Source of the DNA: Brevundimonas sp.
Lineage (GTDB): Bacteria > Pseudomonadota > Alphaproteobacteria > Caulobacterales > Caulobacteraceae
Assembly: GCA_016742215.1 (NCBI GenBank)
Contig: JACVCC010000002.1
Span: 1-64,000, forward strand
Length of the DNA: 64,000 bases
Direction: 5' to 3'
The notes under the pieces were generated by a model, which did not search any database, was not told the DNA's origin, and saw only the letters and a program-made list of their open reading frames with translations. The position numbers and the translations under genes were made by a program. This document shows, piece after piece, positions 56,594-64,000 of the stretch. Position 1 is the stretch's first letter. Every line of letters begins with the position of its first letter.

Positions 56594-58102
56594 TCAATCC
56601 GCCTGTTCCGTTTCTCCGGAGGCCGCCGTCGCGGCGGCATGGCGAGCGAGAATCGCGTCGATCCTTTCCTGCGCCCGCTCGGCGAATGCGCCGCCGTGCG
56701 GATCGTTGGCGATCGGCAGGAGGTAGTAGAGCGCCTCGGCGTCCTCGCCCACGGCGATCATGGCGTCCGCCGCCTCGCCGCGCAGATAGGTCACCTGCGG
56801 CGCGTGGAAGACGGCGGTGCGCAGCGTCTCCAGATCGTTGGGAGTGGGATAGTCCTCGGCGGACTTGCGGATGCGCGCCAGGGTGCCCAGCACCCTGTAG
56901 TCCGTCGGATCCGCGCGATGCGCGCGCGCCAGCAGCTCCTGCGCCTGACGATACTGCGCGATACGGCTGGCGGGATCGTCGATTTCGTCGCCTGCGGAAA
57001 TGTACCGGTGCGCCGAGGCCAGCAGAGCCTCGACCCAGTCGGGATCCGTGGCGAGGGCGGCCGCGAGCGCGGCGTCGCCGGCGGCGGCGTCGCCCCAGGC
57101 GATCTCGGCCTGGCCCAGAACGGTCTGGGCGAAGGGGTCGGTCGGATGGCGGGCGGCTGCTGTGCGCACCTGCGCCAGCAATCCCGGGCCCTTGTCGGCT
57201 GGCGCGCCATCCAGAACGTCCAGCCCGACCAGCATCAGATCATCGGCGCTGTCCGGCAGGCGGGTGACCTCGACAGCGGGATCGAGCGCGGGGACGGTCA
57301 GCTCGGCGTATCGCAACCGACCCATGTAGGCTCTCAGGTCCCGCGTCAGCGCCTCCGGGGTCGTGCCCAATGCGTCGGTCAGTGTGGTGACGGGATCCGC
57401 GCCCGGCCGCCGCCGCGCCAGCAGATAGGCGTTGAGCCCGCGCATCCGCTCCGGATCCGACAGCAGATAGTGGGTCAGCAGCCAGGACTGGGCATAGAAG
57501 GCCCAACGTTGCCCGCGGCGCTCCAGTGCGTTGGGGGCGGCCGAAAGAAGCTGCTCAAGCGGCATCCAGCGCTGCTGCTGCAGGGTCCGCAGGCGGCCCA
57601 TGTTGGGGAAGCCGAAGGTCGCGGCTCCGCGGCTGTCGACCGTGGCCGTCATGAAGTATTCGGCATAGCCCTCGCGGAACCAGCCCGGATAGCTGCCCGG
57701 CGAGTTGTGGGACATGAAGTGGTGCACGTATTCGTGCAGCAGCACGTCGTCGCTCTCGCCCCGGATCAGCACCGCGCGGATGTCCCGCGGGCTGGCGCGA
57801 TAGAAGCCGGCCACGCTGTCCGCGAGGCCCGGCTGGATGGTCTGGAGTTCGCGCCGGTTGTCGACCAGATAGACCGGCAGCTTCCGGACTCCGGTCGGTG
57901 GCTCCATCCCGGCGTTGAGAATCCGCAGCAGGGCGTCGAAACGTTCCAGCTTGATCGCGTAGTCCCGAAGGCCGCGCTCGGAGCCGTTGCTGTAGACGAC
58001 GAAATGGGCGGTCTCGGCCCGGCGCCAGTCGGCGAGCGCCTCGGTAGGGACAAGAGCGATCGCAAGCAATGCGAACAGGAAACGATTGATCACTGACGGC
58101 AA
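56594..58102 (-). CDS. Exported DUF1570-like metallopeptidase with TPR-like tail, first copy
   Basis: 502 residues. The signal peptide ends near residue 24 (EALA-DW). The gluzincin metal site is LLHEYVHHFM (H123, E124, H127) with the third ligand in WFREGYAEY (E148). TETAHFVVYSNG-like strands precede it, and the C-terminal 250 residues form alanine-rich helical repeats. The start given is TTG 58102 with AGGGGAG upstream; GTG 58093 is an alternative. A full-length paralogue lies at 62245. Substrate unknown. Confidence 0.78.
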   Translation of the reverse strand: MPSVINRFLFALLAIALVPTEALADWRRAETAHFVVYSNGSERGLRDYAIKLERFDALLRILNAGMEPPTGVRKLPVYLVDNRRELQTIQPGLADSVAGFYRASPRDIRAVLIRGESDDVLLHEYVHHFMSHNSPGSYPGWFREGYAEYFMTATVDSRGAATFGFPNMGRLRTLQQQRWMPLEQLLSAAPNALERRGQRWAFYAQSWLLTHYLLSDPERMRGLNAYLLARRRPGADPVTTLTDALGTTPEALTRDLRAYMGRLRYAELTVPALDPAVEVTRLPDSADDLMLVGLDVLDGAPADKGPGLLAQVRTAAARHPTDPFAQTVLGQAEIAWGDAAAGDAALAAALATDPDWVEALLASAHRYISAGDEIDDPASRIAQYRQAQELLARAHRADPTDYRVLGTLARIRKSAEDYPTPNDLETLRTAVFHAPQVTYLRGEAADAMIAVGEDAEALYYLLPIANDPHGGAFAERAQERIDAILARHAAATAASGETEQAD

Positions 58103-58188
58103 TTCCGGAACTCCCCTGACAGGGAAGCATAGCCTCTGATTGTGACGCCAAGTCCAGCGTCGGTTGCCCAGCGATCAGCGCTTTCGTT

Positions 58189-59625
58189 CTAGAGAACCGG
58201 CCGGTGATCGCGTCGGACGCGTTTCGCCGGTCGCTCGTCCAGACCGGCCCAGGCGCGGCCCAGACGGTCGACCGCCTGCTCCAGGTCGGCTTCAGGCAAG
58301 GTGAAGGGCAGGCGGACGAAGCGCTGGAACGCTCCGTCGACGCCGAAGCGCGAGCCCGGGACAATGCGGACGCCGAGGGGCTCTGCGGCCCCGACGAGGC
58401 GCTCGCTCAGCGGTTGCGGGAGCCCCACCCAGAGTGACAGTCCGCCCGCCGGACGTTGTGTTTCCCAATCGGGCAGGGCGAGGGCGAGGGTTTCGCGCAG
58501 GCGGGCCTCCTGCCGGGACAGGGTTTTACGTCGGATCGCCAGCGGCGCCTCGCCTTCGGCCAGCAGCGCCGCGGCGGCGAGCTGTTCGATGATCGGCGCC
58601 CCGAGCCCCAACGAGGCCCGGCTGCGCACGACCGCGTCGACGGCGGGCGCAGCCGCCCGGATCCAGCCGATGCGCAGCCCGCCCCACCAGCTTTTGCTGA
58701 TCGATCCCAGCCGCACCACGTGTGCGCCAAGCTCACGCGGCGCGGGCGGGGGCGTGTCGAACCAGAGCTCTTTCAGGGTGTCGTCGAACACCACCGTGGC
58801 GCCGACCTTCCGGGCGCAGGCGGCGACGGCGGCTTCGGTGTCGGCGGACATCACCCGACCGGTCGGATTGTGGTGGGCGCCGACCAGATAGATCAGGCGG
58901 GGGCGGGTTCGAGTGATGGTCGCGGTCAGCGCCTCGACGTCCCAGCCGTCCTGCGGCAGGGCGACGGGAACCGGACGCAGTCCGGCCCGGACGATGGCGT
59001 CGATCGCGTGGTGGAAGGTGGGGTGGTCGATGACCACCGCGTCGCCGGGCCGACAGAGCGCGCGCAGCAGAAGGGCGAAGGCGTTCTGGGCCCCGGCGGC
59101 GACCACGATCTGCTCGGGCGAGGTCGCCAGTCCTTCCGCCTCATAATGGGAGGCGACCGAGGCGCGCAGGGCCTCAAGCCCGACCGGACTGTAGCCGTGA
59201 CCGGGAAGATGAAGGGGCAGGGACGCCAGCGCCGCCGCATAGGCGGCGTGGACATGTTCGCTGGCCGGCATGACCGCCGTCGCCATGTCGATGAGGCCCG
59301 CCGCGTCGCGGTGGTGCATCGGATCACGCCGGCCCGCCGGTCCCGAGGGCAGGGCGGTGTAGCTACCGGAGCCGACGCGGCTGACCACGAAGCCGTCCGC
59401 ACGCAGCCGATCCAGCGCCGCCGTGATGGTGATCCGGCTGTGACCAAGCGTTTCCGCAAGTCGCCGCTCGCCCGGCAGGCGCGCCTCCAGCGGCAGCCGA
59501 CCGTCGAGGATCAGGCGTTTCAACCCCTCCGCCAGACTGCGATAGGCAGCCTCGCCGGACCCGCTGTCCGGGCCGGCCTGAAGGTGTTTCGCGAGGACGA
59601 GCGGATTGACGACGGAGCCGGGCAT
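58189..59625 (-). CDS. MocR-type GntR regulator with aminotransferase domain
   Basis: 478 residues. The N-terminal GntR-type wHTH reads YRSLAEGLKRLILDGRL, then PGERRLAETLGHSRITITAAL. A class I aminotransferase-like domain follows, with the PLP lysine in SISKSWWGGLRIGW and GAHHNPTGRVMS. MocR proteins use PLP as an effector and regulate, not transaminate. The divergent neighbour encodes a YczE-like membrane protein, the usual partner of YczR-type MocR regulators, so it probably controls that gene from the 59-base gap. Confidence 0.88.
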   Translation of the reverse strand: MPGSVVNPLVLAKHLQAGPDSGSGEAAYRSLAEGLKRLILDGRLPLEARLPGERRLAETLGHSRITITAALDRLRADGFVVSRVGSGSYTALPSGPAGRRDPMHHRDAAGLIDMATAVMPASEHVHAAYAAALASLPLHLPGHGYSPVGLEALRASVASHYEAEGLATSPEQIVVAAGAQNAFALLLRALCRPGDAVVIDHPTFHHAIDAIVRAGLRPVPVALPQDGWDVEALTATITRTRPRLIYLVGAHHNPTGRVMSADTEAAVAACARKVGATVVFDDTLKELWFDTPPPAPRELGAHVVRLGSISKSWWGGLRIGWIRAAAPAVDAVVRSRASLGLGAPIIEQLAAAALLAEGEAPLAIRRKTLSRQEARLRETLALALPDWETQRPAGGLSLWVGLPQPLSERLVGAAEPLGVRIVPGSRFGVDGAFQRFVRLPFTLPEADLEQAVDRLGRAWAGLDERPAKRVRRDHRPVL

Positions 59626-59684
59626 AGGTCCAGCATCGGCAAAGTGGCCCTGTAAAGCAAGGCCGGTTTGGGTAGGTTGGCGGC
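59626..59684. promoter_or_regulatory. MocR/yczE divergent promoter gap
   Basis: The 59-base gap contains TGGCCCTGTAAAGCAAGGCC (59645-59664), where GGCC occurs at both ends of an 11-base AT-richer core (CTGTAAAGCAA). This is a candidate site for the MocR regulator that would cover both promoters. No clear -35/-10 pairs are seen. Confidence 0.4.
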
Positions 59685-60302
59685 ATGATGATCCGCCGCC
59701 TCGCCCAGCTCTTCTTCGGCCTGTTCCTCTACGGGCTTTCGATCACCCTGATGGTCCGGGCTGACCTCGGCCTGAACCCGTGGAGCGTCTTCCATCAGGG
59801 GCTGTCGGATGTAACCGGCCTGAGTCTGGGCACGATCGTCAACGGTGTCGGCCTGCTGGTCCTGCTGCTCTGGATCCCGCTGCGCCAGAGGCCGGGCATC
59901 GGCACGATCGCCAATGTCTTCATGATCGGCACCTCGGCCGACCTGTGCTTGCGGTTCCTGCCACCGCTGGACAGCCTCTGGCTTCAGATCCTCTTCCTTA
60001 CCGCGGCGGTGGCGCTGAATGCGGTGGCGACCGGGGCCTATATCGGCGCGGGTCTGGGGCCGGGGCCACGTGACGGCATCACCACCGGACTACTGAAGGT
60101 CACGAATTGGGAGATCCGCTGGATCCGCACCGGGGTCGAGGCCACCGTGCTGGCGCTCGGCTGGCTGATGGGCGGAACGGTCGGCCCGGGCACCATCGTC
60201 TTCGTGCTGACGACCGGTCCCCTGCTGCAGATCTTCCTGCCGATGTTCACCCTGAAGGCCCCGCCGGCGCTTGAGGTCAGCCGCGTTCCTTCGTCTTCGT
60301 GA
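59685..60302 (+). CDS. YczE/YyaS/YitT family membrane protein
   Basis: 205 residues with five or six hydrophobic helices. RLAQLFFGLFLYGLSITLMV and LGLNPWSVFHQGLS near the N-terminus are the family hallmark, with GAGLGPGPRDGITTGL later. The transport substrate is unknown for this family. The gene is divergent from a MocR-type regulator and presumably controlled by it. The last 26 bases overlap the 3' end of convergent prfC. Confidence 0.8.
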   Translation: MMIRRLAQLFFGLFLYGLSITLMVRADLGLNPWSVFHQGLSDVTGLSLGTIVNGVGLLVLLLWIPLRQRPGIGTIANVFMIGTSADLCLRFLPPLDSLWLQILFLTAAVALNAVATGAYIGAGLGPGPRDGITTGLLKVTNWEIRWIRTGVEATVLALGWLMGGTVGPGTIVFVLTTGPLLQIFLPMFTLKAPPALEVSRVPSSS

Positions 60303-61908
60303 AGGTCACCTTCGGGAAGCGCTCGCCGACATAGCCGGTCTCCCAGCTGGACTTGGCCAGGAAGACCGGATCGCTGTCGATGTCGGTGGCCATCTGCGGG
60401 CGGTACTTGCCCATGAAGTCCTCGACGTCGGCCTTGTCCCCGCCGACCCAGCGGGCCTCGGCATAGGGGGAGGGCTCGAAGATGACGTCCAGGCCGTACT
60501 CCTCGCCCAGACGATCGGCCATGACCTCGAACTGTAGCTGACCCACGGCGCCGACGATGAAGTCGCTGCCGAGTTCCGGGCGGAACAGCTGGGTCACGCC
60601 TTCCTCGGCCAGTCCCTCCAGCGCCTTCTTCAGGTGCTTGGCCTTCAGCGGGTCCTTCACCCGCACGCGCTGCAGGATTTCCGGGGCGAAGTTGGGCAGG
60701 CCGGCGAAGCGGATCAGGCCGCTTTCCGACAGGCTGTCGCCGACGCGCAGCACGCCGTGGTTCGGAATGCCGATCACGTCGCCGGCGAAGGCGTCGTCGG
60801 CCAGTTCGCGATCCGAGGCGAAGAACATGATGGGGGCGTTCACCGACAGCTGTTTGCCGGTGTTCTGGACCTTCAGCTTCATGCCGCGTTTGAAGCTGCC
60901 CGAGGCCATGCGGAACATGGCGATGCGGTCGCGGTGGTTCGGGTCCATGTTCGCCTGGACCTTGAAGACGAAACCGGTGACCTCGTTCGAGCCTGGCTCG
61001 ACGGTCAGGTCGATCGGAGCGGGAGCGTTGCGGGTCTCGGGCGGAGCCTCCTTGCGGGCCTTCATGATCTTGGGCGCGGGCGCCCAGTCGCCGATGGCCT
61101 TCAGAAGTTCGTCGATGCCGAAGTGGCGCAGGGCCGAGCCCCACAGCACGGGCGTCATGTGGCCTTCGAGGAACGACTGGACGTTGAACGCCGGATAACC
61201 GGCCTCGACCAGTTCCTGCGCCTCGAGCAGGGCCTCGTGCTCGCCCGCCTCGAAATATTGCGCGGCGTCGGCCAGCGGCAGGGCGTCGGGGTGGGGGACA
61301 TCCTCGTTCGAGCCGGCGATCTTCCGGGCGTAGGGCTGGAAGCGGCCCGTTCCCATCTCGACCATGCCGCGCAGGCGGTTGCCGCTCTCGGCGGGCCACC
61401 AGATGGGGGCGGGGTCCAACTGGAGCCGCGATGCGATCTCATCCAGCAGGGCCATCGGGTCCTGCGCCTCGCGGTCCAGCTTGTTGATGAAGGTGATGAT
61501 CGGGATGTCCCGGAGACGACACACCTCGAACAGCTTCAGCGTCTGCGGCTCGATGCCCTTGGCGGCGTCCAGCACCATGATCGCGCAGTCGGCGGCTGTC
61601 AGGGTGCGGTAGGTGTCTTCCGAGAAGTCCTCGTGGCCCGGCGTGTCCAGCAGGTTGAACATCTTGCCGTCGTGCTCGAACGTCATCACCGACGCCGAGA
61701 CCGAGATGCCGCGCTCCTTCTCGATCTTCATCCAGTCGGACTGGGTGCGCCGGTTCTCGCCGCGCGCCCGCACGGCGCCGGCCGCGCGGATGGCGCCGCC
61801 GGACAGCAGGATGTGCTCGGTCAGCGTCGTTTTACCGGCGTCCGGGTGGGCGATGATGGCGAAGGTCCTGCGGCGCAGGGCCTCCTGTTCGACGGTCAGT
61901 TTCGACAT
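60277..61908 (-). CDS. prfC: Peptide chain release factor 3
   Basis: 543 residues. GTPase motifs are AHPDAGKTTLTEH (G1), EKERGISVSASVMTF (G2), DTPGHEDFSEDTYR (G3) and FINKLDR (G4). The RF3 C-terminal domain contains VGQLQFEVMADRLGEEYGLD. It recycles RF1/RF2 from the ribosome after termination. AAGGAAC lies before the ATG. The gene stands alone and overlaps the end of the yczE-like gene on the other strand by 26 bases. Confidence 0.97.
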   Translation of the reverse strand: MSKLTVEQEALRRRTFAIIAHPDAGKTTLTEHILLSGGAIRAAGAVRARGENRRTQSDWMKIEKERGISVSASVMTFEHDGKMFNLLDTPGHEDFSEDTYRTLTAADCAIMVLDAAKGIEPQTLKLFEVCRLRDIPIITFINKLDREAQDPMALLDEIASRLQLDPAPIWWPAESGNRLRGMVEMGTGRFQPYARKIAGSNEDVPHPDALPLADAAQYFEAGEHEALLEAQELVEAGYPAFNVQSFLEGHMTPVLWGSALRHFGIDELLKAIGDWAPAPKIMKARKEAPPETRNAPAPIDLTVEPGSNEVTGFVFKVQANMDPNHRDRIAMFRMASGSFKRGMKLKVQNTGKQLSVNAPIMFFASDRELADDAFAGDVIGIPNHGVLRVGDSLSESGLIRFAGLPNFAPEILQRVRVKDPLKAKHLKKALEGLAEEGVTQLFRPELGSDFIVGAVGQLQFEVMADRLGEEYGLDVIFEPSPYAEARWVGGDKADVEDFMGKYRPQMATDIDSDPVFLAKSSWETGYVGERFPKVTFTKTKERG

Positions 61909-62105
61909 GGACGTTCCTTGGAGCCGCGCGACCTAGCGCGGACGGCGTCGAAAGTCACCCGTGACGAGGTTCGCCGGGCGTCGGGTCTGTCGCCGAAAGT
62001 GAATAACCCTTGGCAACGCAGGGATATCGGAGTTCATTATCCGATGAGGCGAGACGTTCCGGTCACGCAATCGGACGCCGCCTTTGGAAACGAAGGAATG
62101 GCCCG

Positions 62106-62240
62106 ATGACGACCCAACCGCTGCATGAACCTCCTCCGACCCGTGACGGGCCGCACCCGGCGATCTGTCTGCTCGCCGGGTTCGGCGTGATCGCGCTGGG
62201 CGCGACCCTGGTTCACATCGTCTTCAACGCCCTGGTCTGA
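62106..62240 (+). CDS. Small single-helix membrane peptide (44 aa)
   Basis: ATG 62106 has AAGGAA upstream. A proline-rich polar N-terminus (TTQPLHEPPPTRDGPHP) is followed by one hydrophobic helix, AICLLAGFGVIALGATLVHI. It is divergent from prfC (the 197-base gap 61909-62105 holds both promoters; nothing else is recognised there) and ends 4 bases from the convergent DUF1570 gene. Function unknown. Confidence 0.55.
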   Translation: MTTQPLHEPPPTRDGPHPAICLLAGFGVIALGATLVHIVFNALV

Positions 62241-62244
62241 GGCG

Positions 62245-63873
62245 TCAGTCTTCCGGCGTCGCCCCGTCCGCGCCCGTGTCCGCGCCCTCGTCCTCGGGCG
62301 CGGCTTCATCGACGACGACCGCCTGACCGCTGGCCGTGGCGATCATCGCCCGGGCGCGGCGCTTGTAGCTGGTCGCATGCGGGCTGTTGGCGACGGGCTG
62401 CAGCACCATGATCGCCTCGCCGTTCATGCCGCGCGACATATAGGCCTCGGCCAGACGCATCCGTGACTCGAACGACTGCGGCGCCAGGTTCGACGCGACC
62501 TCGAGCGTGGAGATGTCGTTGTCGGTCGGATACCGGGCCTGTCCGCGCCGGGTGTCGTTCAGACCGAGATAGGTCTGGAAATTCAGCGGCTCCGCATCCA
62601 TCGAACGGGCGAAATAGCCCATGGCGCGGCGACGCAGGGCCATCCCGTCGGCGCCCTCGGCGCGGGTCTGGTCCATCAGGGCGAAGGCCGCGACGCGCAG
62701 GGCCTCGGCGTCGGTCGAGGAATCCGACAGCAGGGGCTGCAGGGTTGCCAGCGCCGCCGCCGGATCGCCCTGGACCCGTTGCGCCTTGGCGGTCACCAGA
62801 ATGCCGGTCCGGTCGCCCGGGAAGCGGGCGGCGGCGGCGAGCGAGTTGGTGATCAGCTCTGCGCGATGCTGCCGGGCCTCCTCGCGATCGCGCAGGATGC
62901 GAGTGCGTTCGGCCTCGGACTTGCCTTCCAGATCCTCGTCGTCGTCATGGGTCTCGATCACCCGCGCGGTGTCCAGACGCAGCTGGTACCAGGCCAGCGC
63001 CGCTTCCGCCGGGCTCATCCGGGTGATGGCGACCTCCGGGATCGGGATGTCGATCTGGGGGGTATAGAAGGTGATCGAGCCGCTCATGTAGCGACGGACG
63101 TCGCTCTGAAGCTGGTCGGGCGTCCTTCCGGTGACCTCGCGCATGGCCGCCACAGACTCCTCGCCTGCTGCGACGCGCGCCAGATACTGCCCGAGCATCC
63201 GGATCCGCTCCGGCGTGCTCATGAAGAAGTGGGTCATCGCCCAGGATTGGGCGTAGTAGGAATGCCCCTGATACCGGCCCGACGGGCTGATCCGCCAGGT
63301 GAGGACGTCTTCCATCGGGGCCCAGGAATTCGCGCCGATGGTCAGCGAGTTCATGCGGCCGGGGTTGTCCAGGCCGAAGCGGATCCGGTCGGGGCGGATT
63401 TCGACCATCGAATAGTACTCGGCGAAGCCCTCGACGAACCAGGCCGGGCGCGCGCCGGCCGGCATCTGAAACATGAAGTGGTGGGCGTACTCGTGGAACA
63501 GGGTCGAGTTGCCGTTGTCCGAACGCAGGTCGACGACGCTGTAGATCCGGTTCGAGTTCGGCGAGTACCAGCCGGCGACGTTGCCGCCGATCCCCGGCCA
63601 GGCGCGCTCCATGTCCCGCCGACCGTTGGCGAGGAAGATTTCCAGCTTGGGGATCTCGTGGTCGACCTGGATCGGGTAGTAGGCGCGCAGCAGGCCGTCG
63701 AACCGCTCGGCGCGCTCGGCATAGGCGCGCAGCTCACGCTCGGGCACGTCGCCGTAGACGATGAAGTGCGCCGTTTCGGCGCGGAGCCAGTCCGCCTTGG
63801 CCGGCAGGGCGATGAACAGCGACAGGCTGGCGGCCAGCATCGCGGCCGCTTTGGAAAAGATGGAAAAACGCAT
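62245..63873 (-). CDS. Exported DUF1570-like metallopeptidase with TPR-like tail, second copy
   Basis: 542 residues from ATG 63873, with GGGGG upstream; a GTG at 63891 is in frame. Signal peptide to about residue 27 (PAKA-DW). The metal site is LFHEYAHHFM (H127, E128, H131) with the third ligand in WFVEGFAEYY (E152), exactly as in the copy at 56594. The shared opening DWLRAETAHFIVYGD and a helical C-terminal half confirm paralogy. The tail ends acidic (ETAPEDEGADTGADG-like). Substrate unknown. Confidence 0.78.
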   Translation of the reverse strand: MRFSIFSKAAAMLAASLSLFIALPAKADWLRAETAHFIVYGDVPERELRAYAERAERFDGLLRAYYPIQVDHEIPKLEIFLANGRRDMERAWPGIGGNVAGWYSPNSNRIYSVVDLRSDNGNSTLFHEYAHHFMFQMPAGARPAWFVEGFAEYYSMVEIRPDRIRFGLDNPGRMNSLTIGANSWAPMEDVLTWRISPSGRYQGHSYYAQSWAMTHFFMSTPERIRMLGQYLARVAAGEESVAAMREVTGRTPDQLQSDVRRYMSGSITFYTPQIDIPIPEVAITRMSPAEAALAWYQLRLDTARVIETHDDDEDLEGKSEAERTRILRDREEARQHRAELITNSLAAAARFPGDRTGILVTAKAQRVQGDPAAALATLQPLLSDSSTDAEALRVAAFALMDQTRAEGADGMALRRRAMGYFARSMDAEPLNFQTYLGLNDTRRGQARYPTDNDISTLEVASNLAPQSFESRMRLAEAYMSRGMNGEAIMVLQPVANSPHATSYKRRARAMIATASGQAVVVDEAAPEDEGADTGADGATPED

Positions 63874-63942
63874 GGCCCCCGGGACTCCCACTCAGGGCGC
63901 CACCCTAGCGGGCATGACCGAAGAGTTACAAGCGTCGCAGCG

Positions 63943-64000
63943 TCACGCGGCGAGACGCATCCACACCGCCTTGTCGGCGGCCACGGCGTCCAGCTTGCCC
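63943..64000 (-). CDS. 3' end of an unidentified leftward gene (right edge)
   Basis: The last 18 codons of an open frame read GKLDAVAADKAVWMRLAA followed by TGA at 63943-63945, with G/C-rich third positions typical of coding sequence here. The fragment is too short to name a family. Confidence 0.5.
   Translation of the reverse strand, partial: GKLDAVAADKAVWMRLAA

Overview
The window looks like a stretch of a GC-rich Caulobacterales chromosome, most probably Brevundimonas or a close relative. The codon third positions are almost always G or C. The window carries the cell-cycle phosphorelay proteins CckA (32819-34870) and ChpT (53278-53934), and an alphaproteobacterial type LexA box, GTTC-N7-GTTC, lies in front of recA. 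No rRNA, tRNA, CRISPR array, prophage or insertion sequence was recognised. Gene packing is dense, with many 4-base start/stop overlaps. Genus and GC content are judged by eye, not computed.

Region by region. 1-4144 holds the 5' end of a UDP-glucose dehydrogenase gene, a small exported peptide gene with its terminator, and a methionine operon read leftwards (metX-metB-hom) behind a SAM-I class riboswitch (4243-4367). 4528-5811 is an O-antigen ligase/polymerase-like membrane protein. 6239-14450 is a nitrogen assimilation block: ammonium channel, a TorF-type porin, then glutamate synthase small and large subunits. 22108 down to 14447 is one tightly overlapped leftward operon for CMP-pseudaminic acid: pseC, pseF, a Pse-associated methylase, an N-acetyl sugar amidotransferase with its own HisH and HisF paralogues, a pseG-pseH fusion and pseI. 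It should give pseudaminic acid carrying an acetamidino group, probably for flagellin or surface glycan. PseB and the glycosyltransferase are not here.

22301-28923 is an RND efflux system (outer membrane lipoprotein, pump, adaptor) with a divergent TetR regulator and two matching operator-like palindromes. 29037-32614 holds a thioesterase, a DUF3253 protein, a UDG-superfamily protein, a lipoprotein alpha/beta hydrolase and leucine dehydrogenase. Then come cckA, two tandem exported DUF885 metallopeptidase-like proteins, a GcvA-type LysR regulator with a divergent 43-residue protein, a DUF1176 lipoprotein, a DUF2945 protein, icd, two DUF2939 paralogues, alaS and recA. 49032-56501 contains an exported protein of unknown function, an M28 peptidase with a polytopic membrane tail, a cheR / response regulator / chpT group, cysQ and two proteins of unknown function. 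56594-63873 has two paralogous exported DUF1570 metallopeptidase-like proteins on either side of a MocR-type regulator with its divergent YczE membrane protein, prfC, and a 44-residue membrane peptide. The window ends in the 3' end of an unidentified leftward gene.

Most of this is core metabolism and cell-cycle control. The parts most worth following up are the pseudaminic acid operon with its amidination module and gene fusion, the riboswitch with two competing pairings for the same strand, two paired palindrome sets that look like operators (upstream of amtB and between acrA and tetR), a heptamer-repeat hairpin that supplies the stop codon of a thioesterase gene, and several paralogous pairs of exported proteins.
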